Positions 14,419-23,523 of a stretch of DNA of 41,872 nucleotides are shown here, in pieces; the first letter of the stretch is position 1; each line of letters opens with the position of its first letter. A program made the translations under genes and the position numbers. The stretch covers positions 1 through 41,872 of the forward strand of contig JAFSGD010000015.1 of the NCBI GenBank assembly GCA_017434845.1, given 5' to 3'. Source of the DNA: Clostridia bacterium (GTDB lineage: Bacteria; Bacillota; Clostridia; Oscillospirales; CAG-382). Under the pieces are notes generated by a model. It was not told the DNA's origin and did not search any database. It saw only the letters and a program-made list of their open reading frames with translations.

Positions 14419-14447
14419 TTGACAATACGTTTTTTCGCTGATATAAT
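14419..14447 (+). promoter_or_regulatory. Promoter of the citrate synthase operon
   Basis: TTGACA (14419-14424), 17 bases, TATAAT (14442-14447). Both hexamers are perfect consensus. Confidence 0.9.
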
Positions 14448-14472
14448 GTCCGAAACGAAAGGATGAAATGAT

Positions 14473-15843
14473 ATGTGTGCTAAATTAAATATAGAATCGC
14501 TTGCGGGTGCTCTTAAACAGAATTCTGCATTTGATGAAAAGCTTTATTCCCGCTTCGGCGTAAAGCGCGGGCTTCGTAATCCCGACGGAACGGGCGTGCT
14601 TGCAGGTATAACCCGAGTAAGTAATGTTCACGGTTATTATATAGATGAATATGAAAAGGTTCCCTGCGAGGGCGAGCTTTTCTATCGCGGCGTTAACGTT
14701 AACGATATCATCGCATCTGTCGACCGCGACGACCGTTTCGGCTATGAAGAAGCTTCTTGGCTTCTTCTCTTCGGCTCGCTTCCCACCAGAGAGGAGCTCG
14801 AGTTCTATGACGTTATCATGGATGAATACCGCGAGCTTCCCAACGGCTTTATCGAAGATATGATAATGCGCGCGCCGAGCCCCGATATTATGAATAAGCT
14901 TGCAAGAAGCGTTCTTGCGCTTTACAGCTATGACGAAAACCCCGACGATAATTCGCCCGATAACGTTTTGCGTCAATCGTTAATGCTTATTTCGCGCCTG
15001 CCTATCATTATGACAGCCGCGCATCAGGTAAAGCGCCGTTATTACGATAACGAAAGCCTTTTCCTTCATATGCCCATTCCCGGTCAGAGCATGGCGGAAA
15101 ACATTCTTTCTATGCTCCGACTCAACCGTAAATTCACTCATGCCGAGGCAAAGCTTCTCGATAAATGCCTTATCCTTCATGCAGAGCACGGCGGCGGTAA
15201 CAACTCCACCTTCGCCTGCAGAACCCTCACCTCCTCGGGCACCGATACCTTCTCGGCTATCGCCGCGGGCATCGGCGCGCTCAAGGGCCCCCGCCACGGC
15301 GGCGCGAACATAAAGGTGTGCAGGATGCTTGACGAGATCAAGGCAAACGTTCGCGACTATAAGGACGATGACGAGATCTCGGCATATCTGCAAAAGCAGC
15401 TCAACCGCGAAGCAGGCGACAGAAGCGGCCTTATCTACGGCGTAGGTCACGCGGTCTATACCTTAAGCGACCCCCGCGCCGTTATTCTGCGCGAGGCGGT
15501 CGAAGAGCATTGCGACGATTTCGGTATGCGCGAGGATTACGAGCTTCTTCATGCCGTTGAACGCCTTGCTCCCGCTTTGCTTCAAAACAAAATGCAGGAT
15601 GGCAACGCTATCTGCGCCAACGTCGACCTTTATTCCGGTCTAGTATACCGTATGCTCGACATTCCCGTCGAGCTTTACACTCCTCTCTTCGCTATCGCAC
15701 GCCTTTCGGGCTGGTGCGCACACAGATTGGAAGAAATTATAACCTGCCGCAGAATAATGCGCCCCGCATATCGTCCCTTCCACGGCAGATTGCCTTATAT
15801 CGAGCTTGATGACCGAAAGGAGAATCTTATATGTCAGGATTAA
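14473..15843 (+). CDS. gltA: Citrate synthase
   Basis: The 456-residue protein matches the citrate/2-methylcitrate synthase family. It shows LHAEHGGGNNSTFACR (active-site His, about 235-250), GALKGPRHGGANIKV, and YGVGHAVYTLSDPRA with a second conserved His. It joins acetyl-CoA and oxaloacetate to give citrate. Aconitase and isocitrate dehydrogenase follow, so citrate rather than methylcitrate is the likely product. AAAGGATG lies upstream of the ATG. The 3' end overlaps the aconitase start by 13 bases, implying translational coupling. Confidence 0.94.
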   Translation: MCAKLNIESLAGALKQNSAFDEKLYSRFGVKRGLRNPDGTGVLAGITRVSNVHGYYIDEYEKVPCEGELFYRGVNVNDIIASVDRDDRFGYEEASWLLLFGSLPTREELEFYDVIMDEYRELPNGFIEDMIMRAPSPDIMNKLARSVLALYSYDENPDDNSPDNVLRQSLMLISRLPIIMTAAHQVKRRYYDNESLFLHMPIPGQSMAENILSMLRLNRKFTHAEAKLLDKCLILHAEHGGGNNSTFACRTLTSSGTDTFSAIAAGIGALKGPRHGGANIKVCRMLDEIKANVRDYKDDDEISAYLQKQLNREAGDRSGLIYGVGHAVYTLSDPRAVILREAVEEHCDDFGMREDYELLHAVERLAPALLQNKMQDGNAICANVDLYSGLVYRMLDIPVELYTPLFAIARLSGWCAHRLEEIITCRRIMRPAYRPFHGRLPYIELDDRKENLICQD

Positions 15844-17756
15844 CTATCGCACAAAAAATAATCAAGGCTCACCTTGTTGAGGGTGAGATGATAAAGGGTT
15901 CTCCCATCGGTCTTCGCATAGACCAAACCTTAACTCAGGATGCAACCGGCACCATGGCTTATCTCGAGTTCGAGGCAATGGGTATCCCCCGTGTTAAAAC
16001 CGAGCTTTCGGTTGCATATATTGACCACAACACTCTTCAAAACGGCTTTATGAACGCCGACGACCATCTTTATATAAGAACCTGCGCAAAGAAATACGGT
16101 CTTTATTTCTCGCGCCCCGGTAACGGAATCTGCCATCAGGTTCACCTCGAGCGCTTCGGCGTTCCCGGCAAGACCCTTATCGGCTCCGACAGCCACACCC
16201 CCACGGGCGGCGGTCTCGGAATGCTTGCCTTCGGTGCGGGCGGCTTGGACGTTGCCGTTGCAATGGGCGGCGGTGCATACCACATCACAATGCCCGAAAT
16301 GGTTCGCGTTAACCTAACCGGCAAGCTTAACGATTGGGTCTCCGCAAAGGACGTTATTCTCGAGGTCCTTCGCCGTTTAAGCGTTAAGGGCGGCGTGGGC
16401 AGAATTATCGAATACGGCGGAGAGGGCGTTAAGACCCTTTCGGTTCCCGAACGAGGAACCATTACCAACATGGGTGCCGAGCTCGGCGCTTCCACCTCGG
16501 TGTTCCCCAGCGACGAAAACACCCGTCTTTTCCTTGCGGCGCAGGGAAGAGCAGAGCAGTTCGTTGAGCTTTCCGCCGATGAAGATGCCGAATACGATCT
16601 CGTTATCGATATCGACCTTTCAACGCTCGTTCCCGCGGCGGCTTGTCCTCACAGCCCCGATAACGTTAAATCCATCGAAGAGATCGGCGCGATCAAGGTC
16701 GATCAGGTCTGCATCGGCTCCTGCACCAACTCTTCGTTCGTCGATCTCATGAAGGTCGCGCATATCCTTAAAGGAAAAACCGTTAACGAAGGCGTAAGCC
16801 TTTCGATAGCTCCCGGCTCCAAGCAGGTTTATAATATGCTTGCCGCCTGCGGTGCTCTTTCCTGGATGATCGATGCAGGCGCAAGAATTTTAGAGAGCGC
16901 CTGCGGCCCCTGCATCGGCATGGGTCAATCGCCTCAATCTGCGGGCGTAAGTCTTCGCACCTTCAACCGCAACTTCCTCGGAAGAAGCGGCACCAAGGAT
17001 GCTCAGGTTTATCTCGTAAGCCCCGAAACAGCCGCAATATCGGCTCTTACCGGCGTTTTAACCGATCCCAGAACCCTCGGCGCAATGCCCGAGTTCCCCA
17101 TGCCTTCTGTTTTTGCGGTTAACGATAACATGATCGCAAAGCCCGCTTCGGTTGAGGATGCGGCAGAGGTTGAGGTCGTTCGCGGTCCCAACATCAAGCC
17201 CTTCCCCGAAAGCCGTCCGCTTGAAGAAAGCATTTCCTGCGAATGTATCCTTAAGGTCGGCGATAACATCACCACCGACCATATCATGCCTGCAGGTGCA
17301 AAGATATTGCCCTATCGCTCAAATATCCCCTATCTTTCCAACTTCTGCTTCGAGGTGTGCGACGAGGAATTCCCTGCGCGCGCCAAGGAAAAGAACGGCG
17401 GTATAATCATCGGCGGCGAAAACTACGGTCAGGGCAGCTCGCGTGAGCACGCGGCTCTCGTTCCGCTTTATCTCGGTGTAAAGGCGGTTATCGCCAAGAG
17501 CTTTGCGCGTATCCACGCGGCAAATCTCGTTAACGCGGGCATTCTTCCTCTAACCTTTGCAAACCCCGAGGATTACGATGCTCTCTCGCTCGGCGATAAG
17601 CTTGTTATCTCGGACGCTCGCGCCTGTATAAAAGAGGGCAGAGAAATCGTTCTTTCGGCAAACGGAAAGAATATCAAGCTTGTTTCCTCGCTTTCGGGCA
17701 GAGATATAGATATTATCCTCGCGGGCGGCTTGCTTGAATATACCAAAGCAAACTAA
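15831..17756 (+). CDS. Aconitate hydratase
   Basis: The 641-residue enzyme interconverts citrate and isocitrate. It has the [4Fe-4S] ligands: IGSCTNSS (one Cys, about 302-309) and [12 protein letters not shown] (two Cys, about 363-374). Substrate motifs include [12 protein letters not shown] (about 118-129) and, in the C-terminal swivel domain, [18 protein letters not shown]. At about 640 residues it is of the shorter bacterial type rather than the 900-residue AcnA type. Its ATG lies inside the citrate synthase gene, with GAAAGGAG upstream. acnA/acnB naming is avoided because the subtype is uncertain. Confidence 0.93.
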   Translation: MSGLTIAQKIIKAHLVEGEMIKGSPIGLRIDQTLTQDATGTMAYLEFEAMGIPRVKTELSVAYIDHNTLQNGFMNADDHLYIRTCAKKYGLYFSRPGNGICHQVHLERFGVPGKTLIGSDSHTPTGGGLGMLAFGAGGLDVAVAMGGGAYHITMPEMVRVNLTGKLNDWVSAKDVILEVLRRLSVKGGVGRIIEYGGEGVKTLSVPERGTITNMGAELGASTSVFPSDENTRLFLAAQGRAEQFVELSADEDAEYDLVIDIDLSTLVPAAACPHSPDNVKSIEEIGAIKVDQVCIGSCTNSSFVDLMKVAHILKGKTVNEGVSLSIAPGSKQVYNMLAACGALSWMIDAGARILESACGPCIGMGQSPQSAGVSLRTFNRNFLGRSGTKDAQVYLVSPETAAISALTGVLTDPRTLGAMPEFPMPSVFAVNDNMIAKPASVEDAAEVEVVRGPNIKPFPESRPLEESISCECILKVGDNITTDHIMPAGAKILPYRSNIPYLSNFCFEVCDEEFPARAKEKNGGIIIGGENYGQGSSREHAALVPLYLGVKAVIAKSFARIHAANLVNAGILPLTFANPEDYDALSLGDKLVISDARACIKEGREIVLSANGKNIKLVSSLSGRDIDIILAGGLLEYTKAN

Positions 17757-17778
17757 GGAATCTTTTAAGGAGAACATA

Positions 17779-18975
17779 ATGTCTAAAATAGCTATGAAAA
17801 CGCCGCTCGTTGAGATGGACGGCGACGAAATGACCCGAATTGTCTGGCAGCAGATAAAGGATATACTTCTTCTCCCCTATATTGACCTCAAGACCGAATA
17901 TTACGATCTCGGCTTGGAATACCGCAACGAGACCAACGATCAGGTTACCATCGACAGCGCAAACGCCACCAAGAAATACGGCGTTGCCGTTAAATGCGCA
18001 ACCATAACTCCCAATGCGGCAAGAATGACCGAATATAACCTTAAAGAAATGTGGAAGAGCCCCAACGCGACCATTCGCGCCATTCTCGACGGAACCGTGT
18101 TCCGCACTCCCATTATCGTTAAGGGAATTCCTCCCTACGTTCAAAAATGGAAGAAGCCCATTTCCATCGCCCGTCATGCCTATGGCGATATCTATAAATC
18201 CACCGAGCTTCGCGTTCCCGGCGGCTCCAAGGCAGAGATCGTGGTTACCGCGCCCGACGGAACCGAGACCCGTGCACTCATTCATGATTTTAAAACCGAC
18301 GGTATCGTTCAGGGTATGCACAACATCGATAAGAGCATAGAGGGATTTGCAAGAAGCTGCTTCGACTATGCACTCGACACGGGCATGGACCTTTGGTTCT
18401 CCTCTAAGGATACCATAAGCAAGACCTATGACCATCGCTTTAAGGATATCTTCGCCGATATCTTTGAAAACGAATATAAAGAGCGCTTCGAAAAGGCGGG
18501 CATCGAATATTTCTATACCCTTATCGACGATGCCGTTGCCCGCGTTATTCGCTCTGAGGGCGGCTTCATTTGGGCTTGCAAGAACTATGACGGCGACGTT
18601 ATGAGCGACATGGTCTCCAATGCTTACGGTTCGCTTGCGATGATGACAAGCGTTCTCGTTTCGCCCGACGGTATTTATGAATACGAGGCGGCGCACGGAA
18701 CCGTTCAGCGCCATTATTACGATTATCTTAAGGGCGTTCCCGCAAGAATCAACCCCGTTGCAACCATTTTCGCTTGGACCGGCGCGCTTAAAAAGCGCGG
18801 TGAGCTCGATGATATTCCCGAGCTTTCCGCATTTGCCGAAAAGCTCGAAAAGGCTTGCATCGACACTATCGAAAGCGGTGTTATGACAAAGGACCTTTGC
18901 ATAATCTCCGAGCTTGAAAACAAAACCCAGGTTGATACCGAGGGCTTCTTAAAGGCTATCGCATCCCGCCTTTAA
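17779..18975 (+). CDS. icd: NADP-dependent isocitrate dehydrogenase
   Basis: The start at 17779 has AAGGAG 7 bases upstream and gives 398 residues, beginning [20 protein letters not shown]. The sequence is of the homodimeric NADP-IDH type common to eukaryotes and some bacteria: [36 protein letters not shown] and [16 protein letters not shown]. It converts isocitrate to 2-oxoglutarate and yields NADPH. Together with the two upstream genes it gives the oxidative half-TCA route that supplies glutamate in many anaerobes. A terminator follows. Confidence 0.95.
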   Translation: MSKIAMKTPLVEMDGDEMTRIVWQQIKDILLLPYIDLKTEYYDLGLEYRNETNDQVTIDSANATKKYGVAVKCATITPNAARMTEYNLKEMWKSPNATIRAILDGTVFRTPIIVKGIPPYVQKWKKPISIARHAYGDIYKSTELRVPGGSKAEIVVTAPDGTETRALIHDFKTDGIVQGMHNIDKSIEGFARSCFDYALDTGMDLWFSSKDTISKTYDHRFKDIFADIFENEYKERFEKAGIEYFYTLIDDAVARVIRSEGGFIWACKNYDGDVMSDMVSNAYGSLAMMTSVLVSPDGIYEYEAAHGTVQRHYYDYLKGVPARINPVATIFAWTGALKKRGELDDIPELSAFAEKLEKACIDTIESGVMTKDLCIISELENKTQVDTEGFLKAIASRL

Positions 18976-18999
18976 TAATAATTAATCGATATTTAATAA

Positions 19000-19034
19000 A
19001 AAGGTCGGCGCGAATTAATCGCCGACCTTTTCAT
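19000..19034 (+). terminator. Terminator of the gltA-acn-icd operon
   Basis: AAAGGTCGGCG (19000-19010) and CGCCGACCTTT (19020-19030) form an 11-bp stem followed by TCAT; the T tail is short. Confidence 0.75.
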
Positions 19035-19039
19035 ATCTA

Positions 19040-19068
19040 TTGACTTTTGGGATTATATGGTGTATAAT
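19040..19068 (+). promoter_or_regulatory. Promoter of the membrane glycosyltransferase gene
   Basis: TTGACT (19040-19045), 17 bases, TATAAT (19063-19068). Just after the expected start a hairpin (AGAGCGC/GCGCTCT, about 19080-19104) occupies the leader. Confidence 0.85.
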
Positions 19069-19141
19069 CAACAAGAAACAGAGCGCTTATATAACGGCGC
19101 TCTCATTTATGAAAAAATACTCGATAACAAGAGGTATCACC

Positions 19142-20422
19142 GTGGAAATTAAAGAGATTTTTTCCATTTGCAATATAATTCTCACCTCGGTCTTCGTTAT
19201 TTGCTATCTTTATCAGTTCTTTTATATATTCTGGGTGCTTCTCGGCAAAGATAAATCGCCCGCCGTTAAAAGCGATAAGCTTAACAAGTTCGGTGTTGTG
19301 ATCAGCGCGCGTAACGAGGCGGCGGTTATAGGCCATCTGCTCGAAAGCATCAACAGGCAGGATTATCCGAAGGAGCTTATAAAAATATTCCTTATAGCCG
19401 ATAACTGCACCGATAACACCGCGGAAGTTGGCAGAGAGCACGGCGCAACAGTGCTTGAGCGCAACGATCCCAATCTTATCGGCAAGGGCTATGCGCTCGA
19501 TTTCCTTTTCAAAAAGCTGCTTGCCGAAAAGGACGATTGCGATGCCTATATCGTTTTCGATGCCGACAATTTGGTTGATAAAAACTTCATAAAAGAAATG
19601 AACGTTAACTTCAACCGCGGCTATAAGGCGTTAACAAGCTACCGCAACTCTAAAAATTACGGAACCAACTGGATAACCGCAGGCTATTCGCTTTGGTTTC
19701 TTCGCGAAGCGAAATATCTTAACAATGCAAGAATGCGCCTCGACGCTTCCTGTGCGATCTCGGGCACGGGCTTTTGCGTAAGCCGCGAGATAATCGAAAA
19801 GAACAACGGCTGGAAATATCATCTTCTCACCGAGGATATCGAGTTTTCGGTCGATATGGCTATTCGCGGCGAAAAGATCGGCTACAGCGCGGGCTCGATC
19901 GTTTACGATGAACAGCCCGAAACCTTCAAGCAATCCTGGAAACAGCGCTTGCGTTGGGCAAAGGGCTTCTATCAGGTTTTCGCAAAATACGGCTCGGGTC
20001 TTTTCAAGGGAATGTTCAGCGGCAAGTTTGCCTGCTATGATATGTTAATGACAATATTCCCCGCAGTTGCGTTCACAATAATGTCGCTTCTTTGCTGTAT
20101 TGCCGAATGTATCTACGGTATAACCGTTTTCGTTCAGTTCCCCGAGTTTGCAAATCTGTTTCTTTTCTGCATACTGCCGTTCTTATATTTTGCAATAATC
20201 GTTTATATGCTGATGTTTATCGTCGGTTTTATAACGCTGTTAACCGAATGGGACGTTATCGATTGCCCGCCCGGCAAGATGATAAAATATCTTTTCACCT
20301 TCCCGTTCTTTATGCTCACCTACGTTCCCATCGCGGTCGTTGCGCTCTTCAAAAAGGTTGAGTGGACTCCCATCGAGCATAAGGTTACCAAGTCTATCGA
20401 CGACGTTAACCCTCAAGAATAA
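19142..20422 (+). CDS. Membrane-bound family 2 glycosyltransferase
   Basis: I chose the GTG at 19142, preceded by AAGAGGT at 6 bases, giving 426 residues; the upstream ATG at 19109 has no site and still earlier ones precede the promoter. An N-terminal membrane helix is followed by a GT-A domain. Motifs are VVISARNEAAVIGHLL, IADNCTDNTAE, YIVFDADNLV (DxD-type metal site), LLTEDIEFS (acceptor Asp) and QRLRWAKGFYQ (Q-x-x-R-W), as in processive or cellulose-synthase-like enzymes. Three to four C-terminal helices follow. It likely builds a surface polysaccharide or glycolipid. Donor and acceptor cannot be told. It is a single-gene unit. Confidence 0.87.
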   Translation: MEIKEIFSICNIILTSVFVICYLYQFFYIFWVLLGKDKSPAVKSDKLNKFGVVISARNEAAVIGHLLESINRQDYPKELIKIFLIADNCTDNTAEVGREHGATVLERNDPNLIGKGYALDFLFKKLLAEKDDCDAYIVFDADNLVDKNFIKEMNVNFNRGYKALTSYRNSKNYGTNWITAGYSLWFLREAKYLNNARMRLDASCAISGTGFCVSREIIEKNNGWKYHLLTEDIEFSVDMAIRGEKIGYSAGSIVYDEQPETFKQSWKQRLRWAKGFYQVFAKYGSGLFKGMFSGKFACYDMLMTIFPAVAFTIMSLLCCIAECIYGITVFVQFPEFANLFLFCILPFLYFAIIVYMLMFIVGFITLLTEWDVIDCPPGKMIKYLFTFPFFMLTYVPIAVVALFKKVEWTPIEHKVTKSIDDVNPQE

Positions 20423-20425
20423 CCC

Positions 20426-20459
20426 AAAGGTCTGTCTTTTCGACAGACCTTTATTTTTT
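20426..20459 (+). terminator. Terminator of the glycosyltransferase gene
   Basis: AAAGGTCTGTC (20426-20436) and GACAGACCTTT (20442-20452) make an 11-bp stem followed by ATTTTTT. Confidence 0.88.
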
Positions 20460-20469
20460 GCCTCTCCAA

Positions 20470-20481
20470 GAACATTTGTTC
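20470..20481. promoter_or_regulatory. LexA (SOS) box 1 before dinB
   Basis: GAACATTTGTTC matches the Gram-positive LexA pattern GAAC-N4-GTTC exactly. It ends one base before the -35 of the dinB promoter. Confidence 0.82.
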
Positions 20482-20510
20482 TTGACAAACATTTGTTCTT
20501 GTGATAGAAT
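20482..20510 (+). promoter_or_regulatory. Promoter of dinB
   Basis: TTGACA (20482-20487), 17 bases, TAGAAT (20505-20510). Both LexA boxes touch or overlap it. Confidence 0.8.
20487..20498. promoter_or_regulatory. LexA (SOS) box 2 before dinB, one mismatch
   Basis: AAACATTTGTTC repeats box 1 seventeen bases downstream with one mismatch. It lies inside the promoter spacer, where bound LexA would block RNA polymerase. Confidence 0.65.
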
Positions 20511-20541
20511 TTAAACGAAGAATAAAAGGGCGGTGAAGCTG

Positions 20542-21822
20542 ATGTATATGGGCGCGGGCGACGGATCGCAGCTTATGCGGAATTCGAATTTCCGCAGCGA
20601 AAGTACCCAAAAAACAACAAATAACGTTCGAACGGTTCTGCATTGCGATGCGAACTCTTTTTTTGCCTCTTGTGAAACGGTATTGCACCCCGAATATGCG
20701 CTGGTTCCGATGGCGGTGTGCGGAAGCGTCGAGGATCGCCACGGAATCGTTCTGGCGAAAAACGAGCTTGCCAAGAAATATAATATCAAAACCGGCGAAA
20801 CGGTCTGGCAGGCAAAGCAGAAATGCCCGAGCCTTCTTACCGTTCAGCCGACCTATGGGCTTTACGGCGAGATGTCGAAGAAAATGAACGAAATATTTTA
20901 TCAGTATACCGATCTTGTCGAGCCGTTCGGTGTTGATGAAAGCTGGCTTGACGTAAGCGGCTCGAAAAAGCTTTTCGGAAGCGGAAAAAATATTGCCGAT
21001 TCTATAAGAGCGCGCATAAAAAAAGAGCTTGGAATAACCGTTTCGGTCGGCGTTTCGTTCAACAAAATATTCGCCAAGCTCGGAAGCGATCTTAAAAAGC
21101 CCGATGCAACCTCGGTTATTCCGCCCGAGCGCTTCGCTTCGATAGTTTGGCCTCTGCCGGTGGGCGCTTTGCTGTTTGTGGGGCCGTCCTGCGCCGCAAA
21201 GCTCGGCAGGGTAGGAATAAAAACCGTTGGCGACCTTGCCTGCTGTGATAAGGATTTTATTTCGCAATATATGGGAAAAAACGGAATAATGCTTCGCGAT
21301 TTTGCGTTGGGACGCGATTTTGCCGAGGTAACGCCCGCAGGTTACGAGCCCGAGCCGAAATCGGTAAGCAACGGAATGACCTTTCGCTTCAATCTCATTT
21401 CGAAAGAGGATATTTCCTTTGCGGTAACCTATCTTTCAATGTCGGTTGCCGAGCGCTTGCGAAAGCATGGGCTTTGCTGTAATACCGTTGCGGTAAGCAT
21501 AAGAAACCCCGAGCAGATAACCGTCAGCCGCCGTGCTCCGTTGAATTCGCCAACCTGCCTTTTCGAAGATATCTCTAATGCCGCGCTTAAGCTTATTTGG
21601 GCAAACGTAAGGTCGGGCGACGAAATATATGCCGTTACCGTTCATGCCGAAAAGCTTTCATCACCCAAGCAAAACGCCTTTCAACAAATTATGTTTCCGA
21701 GCGATAACGAGCTGAAATATCAAAAAAGACTTTCGCTCGAAACTGCCGTTGATTCCATTCGCGAGCGTTACGGCAAGGGGGCAATAGGCATTGCCTCAGC
21801 GGTTAATAATCGGCTTATTTAA
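20542..21822 (+). CDS. dinB: DNA polymerase IV (Y family, translesion)
   Basis: The ATG at 20542 has GCGGTG 6 bases upstream and yields 426 residues; the GTG at 20533 is too close to any site. The Y-family core is clear: VLHCDANSFFASCE (first catalytic Asp), PFGVDESWLDVSG (second catalytic Asp-Glu), SVGVSFNKIFAKLGSDLKKPD and a helix-hairpin-helix thumb (FVGPSCAAKLGRVGIKTVGDL). A C-terminal QQIMF could be a beta-clamp motif. The enzyme copies damaged templates with low fidelity. Two LexA boxes in the promoter indicate SOS control. It may be of the Firmicutes DinB2/YqjW-like group; that is not resolved. Confidence 0.93.
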   Translation: MYMGAGDGSQLMRNSNFRSESTQKTTNNVRTVLHCDANSFFASCETVLHPEYALVPMAVCGSVEDRHGIVLAKNELAKKYNIKTGETVWQAKQKCPSLLTVQPTYGLYGEMSKKMNEIFYQYTDLVEPFGVDESWLDVSGSKKLFGSGKNIADSIRARIKKELGITVSVGVSFNKIFAKLGSDLKKPDATSVIPPERFASIVWPLPVGALLFVGPSCAAKLGRVGIKTVGDLACCDKDFISQYMGKNGIMLRDFALGRDFAEVTPAGYEPEPKSVSNGMTFRFNLISKEDISFAVTYLSMSVAERLRKHGLCCNTVAVSIRNPEQITVSRRAPLNSPTCLFEDISNAALKLIWANVRSGDEIYAVTVHAEKLSSPKQNAFQQIMFPSDNELKYQKRLSLETAVDSIRERYGKGAIGIASAVNNRLI

Positions 21823-21833
21823 TGCGAATTATC

Positions 21834-21862
21834 TTGCAATTTGTCGAACGATGTGATAGAAT
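21834..21862 (+). promoter_or_regulatory. Promoter of the MATE exporter gene
   Basis: TTGCAA (21834-21839), 17 bases, TAGAAT (21857-21862). A GAACG half-site near the -10 is not a full LexA box. Confidence 0.65.
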
Positions 21863-21898
21863 AGCCAAGTTAGTTTTTTGAAAAAGGAAAGATGCTTG

Positions 21899-23299
21899 AT
21901 GCAAAACACCAAAACGGCCGATAATCCGCTCGGTTATGAAAAAATATCGGTATTGCTTCGTCGATTTGCGGTTCCGAGCGTTGTTGCAATGCTCGTCAGC
22001 TCACTTTACAATATCGTCGACCAAATATTTATAGGTCAATATGTCGGCCCGATAGGCAACGCGGCAACAACGGTTGCGTTTCCTTTAACAACCATTTGCA
22101 TCGCAATTTCGGTGCTTGTGGGCGTTGGCGGTGCTTCGCGCTTTTCGATAGAGCTCGGAAAGGGCAATAAAGAAGAGGCCGGCGCCTGCGTCGGAACGGG
22201 TATATGGACAGCGGCTGTACTCGGCATTGTTTATGCTGTTCTCGCGTTTGCGTTCACAAACGGTCTGCTCGTTCTTTTCGGCGGAAGCGGCGAAACGCTC
22301 ACCTATGCGGTCGAATATTCAAAGGTTGTAATCCTCGGAATGCCGTTTCTGATTTTAACCAATATTTTAAGCAACTTTATAAGAGCCGACGGCAACCCCA
22401 AGTTTTCAATGACCTGCATGATAATCGGTGCGGTTGTCAATATCGGCCTCGATGCGCTTTTCGTTGCCGATTGGGGCTTTAATTGGGGAATGGCGGGTGC
22501 TGCGGGCGCAACCGTTATTTCGCAGGTTATCTCGTTTATCGTTGCGGCTTGCTATATAAAGCGCTTTAAATCGGTTAAGCTTGATAAACACAGCTTTAAT
22601 TTCAATTTCAAAAGAGCGATCAAGGTGTGTTCGCTCGGAATGAGCAACAGCGTTAACCAGCTTGCCATTTGCGTTGTTCAAATCGTTATGAACAGCCAGC
22701 TCGATAAATATGCAACGCTTGAGTTCTCCGAAGCCGAGGCGTTTATTCCGCTTGCCGCGTTCGGTGTTGTAATGAAGGTGAATTCGATCCTTATGTCGGT
22801 GTTTATCGGAATGTGTCAGGGCTCACAGCCTATCGTCGGCTTTAACTACGGTGCACGTCAGTTTGGCAGATCGAAAAAAACCTGCCTCATCGCCGCCTCG
22901 GTCTGTATGTCGATTGCCGCGATCGGATTTATTGCTTTTCAATGCTTTCCGAGCCATATCGTTTCAATATTCGGAAGCGGTAACGAGCATTATATCGACT
23001 TTGCGGTTAAAACCATGCGTATCTTTCTTTCAATGATAGTTTTTACGGGCGCGCAAATGATAATATCAAACTATTTTTCGGCAATCGGAAAGCCAATAAA
23101 GGGCGTTATACTTTCGCTGACACGCCAGATATTGCTCATCGTTCCGTTGATGATAATACTTCCTCTGTTTTTTGGAATCGAGGGCATTCTTTATGCCGCA
23201 CCCATAACCGATTTTATTTCGTTCCTTCTCGCGCTTTTTCTTATCCTGCGCGAATTTCGCTCCGAGGGCTATCCCCGCCGCGAAAAGAAAAACGCATAG
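21899..23299 (+). CDS. MATE family efflux transporter
   Basis: The start at 21899 has AAAGGAAA about 9 bases upstream and gives 466 residues (MQNTKTADNPLGYEKI). About twelve hydrophobic helices alternate with short loops in two similar halves. The MATE hallmarks are PSVVAMLVSSLYNIVDQIFIGQYVG at about 24-48 and the repeated SRF/GSQPIVGFNYGAR motif in the second half. Members export drugs or metabolites using Na+ or H+ gradients. The substrate is unknown. It is a single gene ending at a strong terminator. Confidence 0.93.
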   Translation: MQNTKTADNPLGYEKISVLLRRFAVPSVVAMLVSSLYNIVDQIFIGQYVGPIGNAATTVAFPLTTICIAISVLVGVGGASRFSIELGKGNKEEAGACVGTGIWTAAVLGIVYAVLAFAFTNGLLVLFGGSGETLTYAVEYSKVVILGMPFLILTNILSNFIRADGNPKFSMTCMIIGAVVNIGLDALFVADWGFNWGMAGAAGATVISQVISFIVAACYIKRFKSVKLDKHSFNFNFKRAIKVCSLGMSNSVNQLAICVVQIVMNSQLDKYATLEFSEAEAFIPLAAFGVVMKVNSILMSVFIGMCQGSQPIVGFNYGARQFGRSKKTCLIAASVCMSIAAIGFIAFQCFPSHIVSIFGSGNEHYIDFAVKTMRIFLSMIVFTGAQMIISNYFSAIGKPIKGVILSLTRQILLIVPLMIILPLFFGIEGILYAAPITDFISFLLALFLILREFRSEGYPRREKKNA

Positions 23300-23330
23300 A
23301 ATCGCTGTTTCTCATAAGTAAGATAAAAAA

Positions 23331-23357
23331 CCACGATGAATTTCATCGTGGTTTTTC
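23331..23357 (+). terminator. Terminator of the MATE gene
   Basis: CCACGATGA (23331-23339) and TCATCGTGG (23343-23351) form a 9-bp stem flanked by A and T runs (TTTTTC). Confidence 0.85.
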
Positions 23358-23395
23358 TTGTGTTCGTTTTTACAATAAAGTTAAAATAACAAAAA

Positions 23396-23502
23396 CTGTC
23401 CGCAGGACAATATCACTCGGCGTTGGACGAATATCACTGCGTAGCAATATGACTCGCCTTGGGCAAAATAAAACAGCGAGACTTCCTTATGAGAAGTCTC
23501 GC
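23396..23502 (+). repeat. Hairpin-array repeat, copy B
   Basis: The modules repeat those of copy A in the same order: GTCC-gca-GGAC, AATATCACT, a CGGC...ACG unit, AATATCACT, GC-gta-GC, AATATGACT, GCC-ttg-GGC, AAATAAAAC, then GCGAGACTTC/GAAGTCTCGC. Several stem pairs differ from copy A while staying complementary (GCC/GGC versus GTCC/GGAC), which suggests structure is what is kept. Copy B lacks the nested palindrome and the inverted left arm. It ends 22 bases beyond the stop of the SGNH gene. Confidence 0.75.
23476..23502 (-). terminator. Likely terminator of the SGNH surface-protein gene
   Basis: A 10-bp stem (GCGAGACTTC/GAAGTCTCGC) with a 7-base loop lies just past the stop. On the minus strand TGTTTTATTTTG follows. 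It shares its stem with the hairpin at 549-575. Confidence 0.55.
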
Positions 23503-23523
23503 AATCCATGGCGTTTTTGTGTT

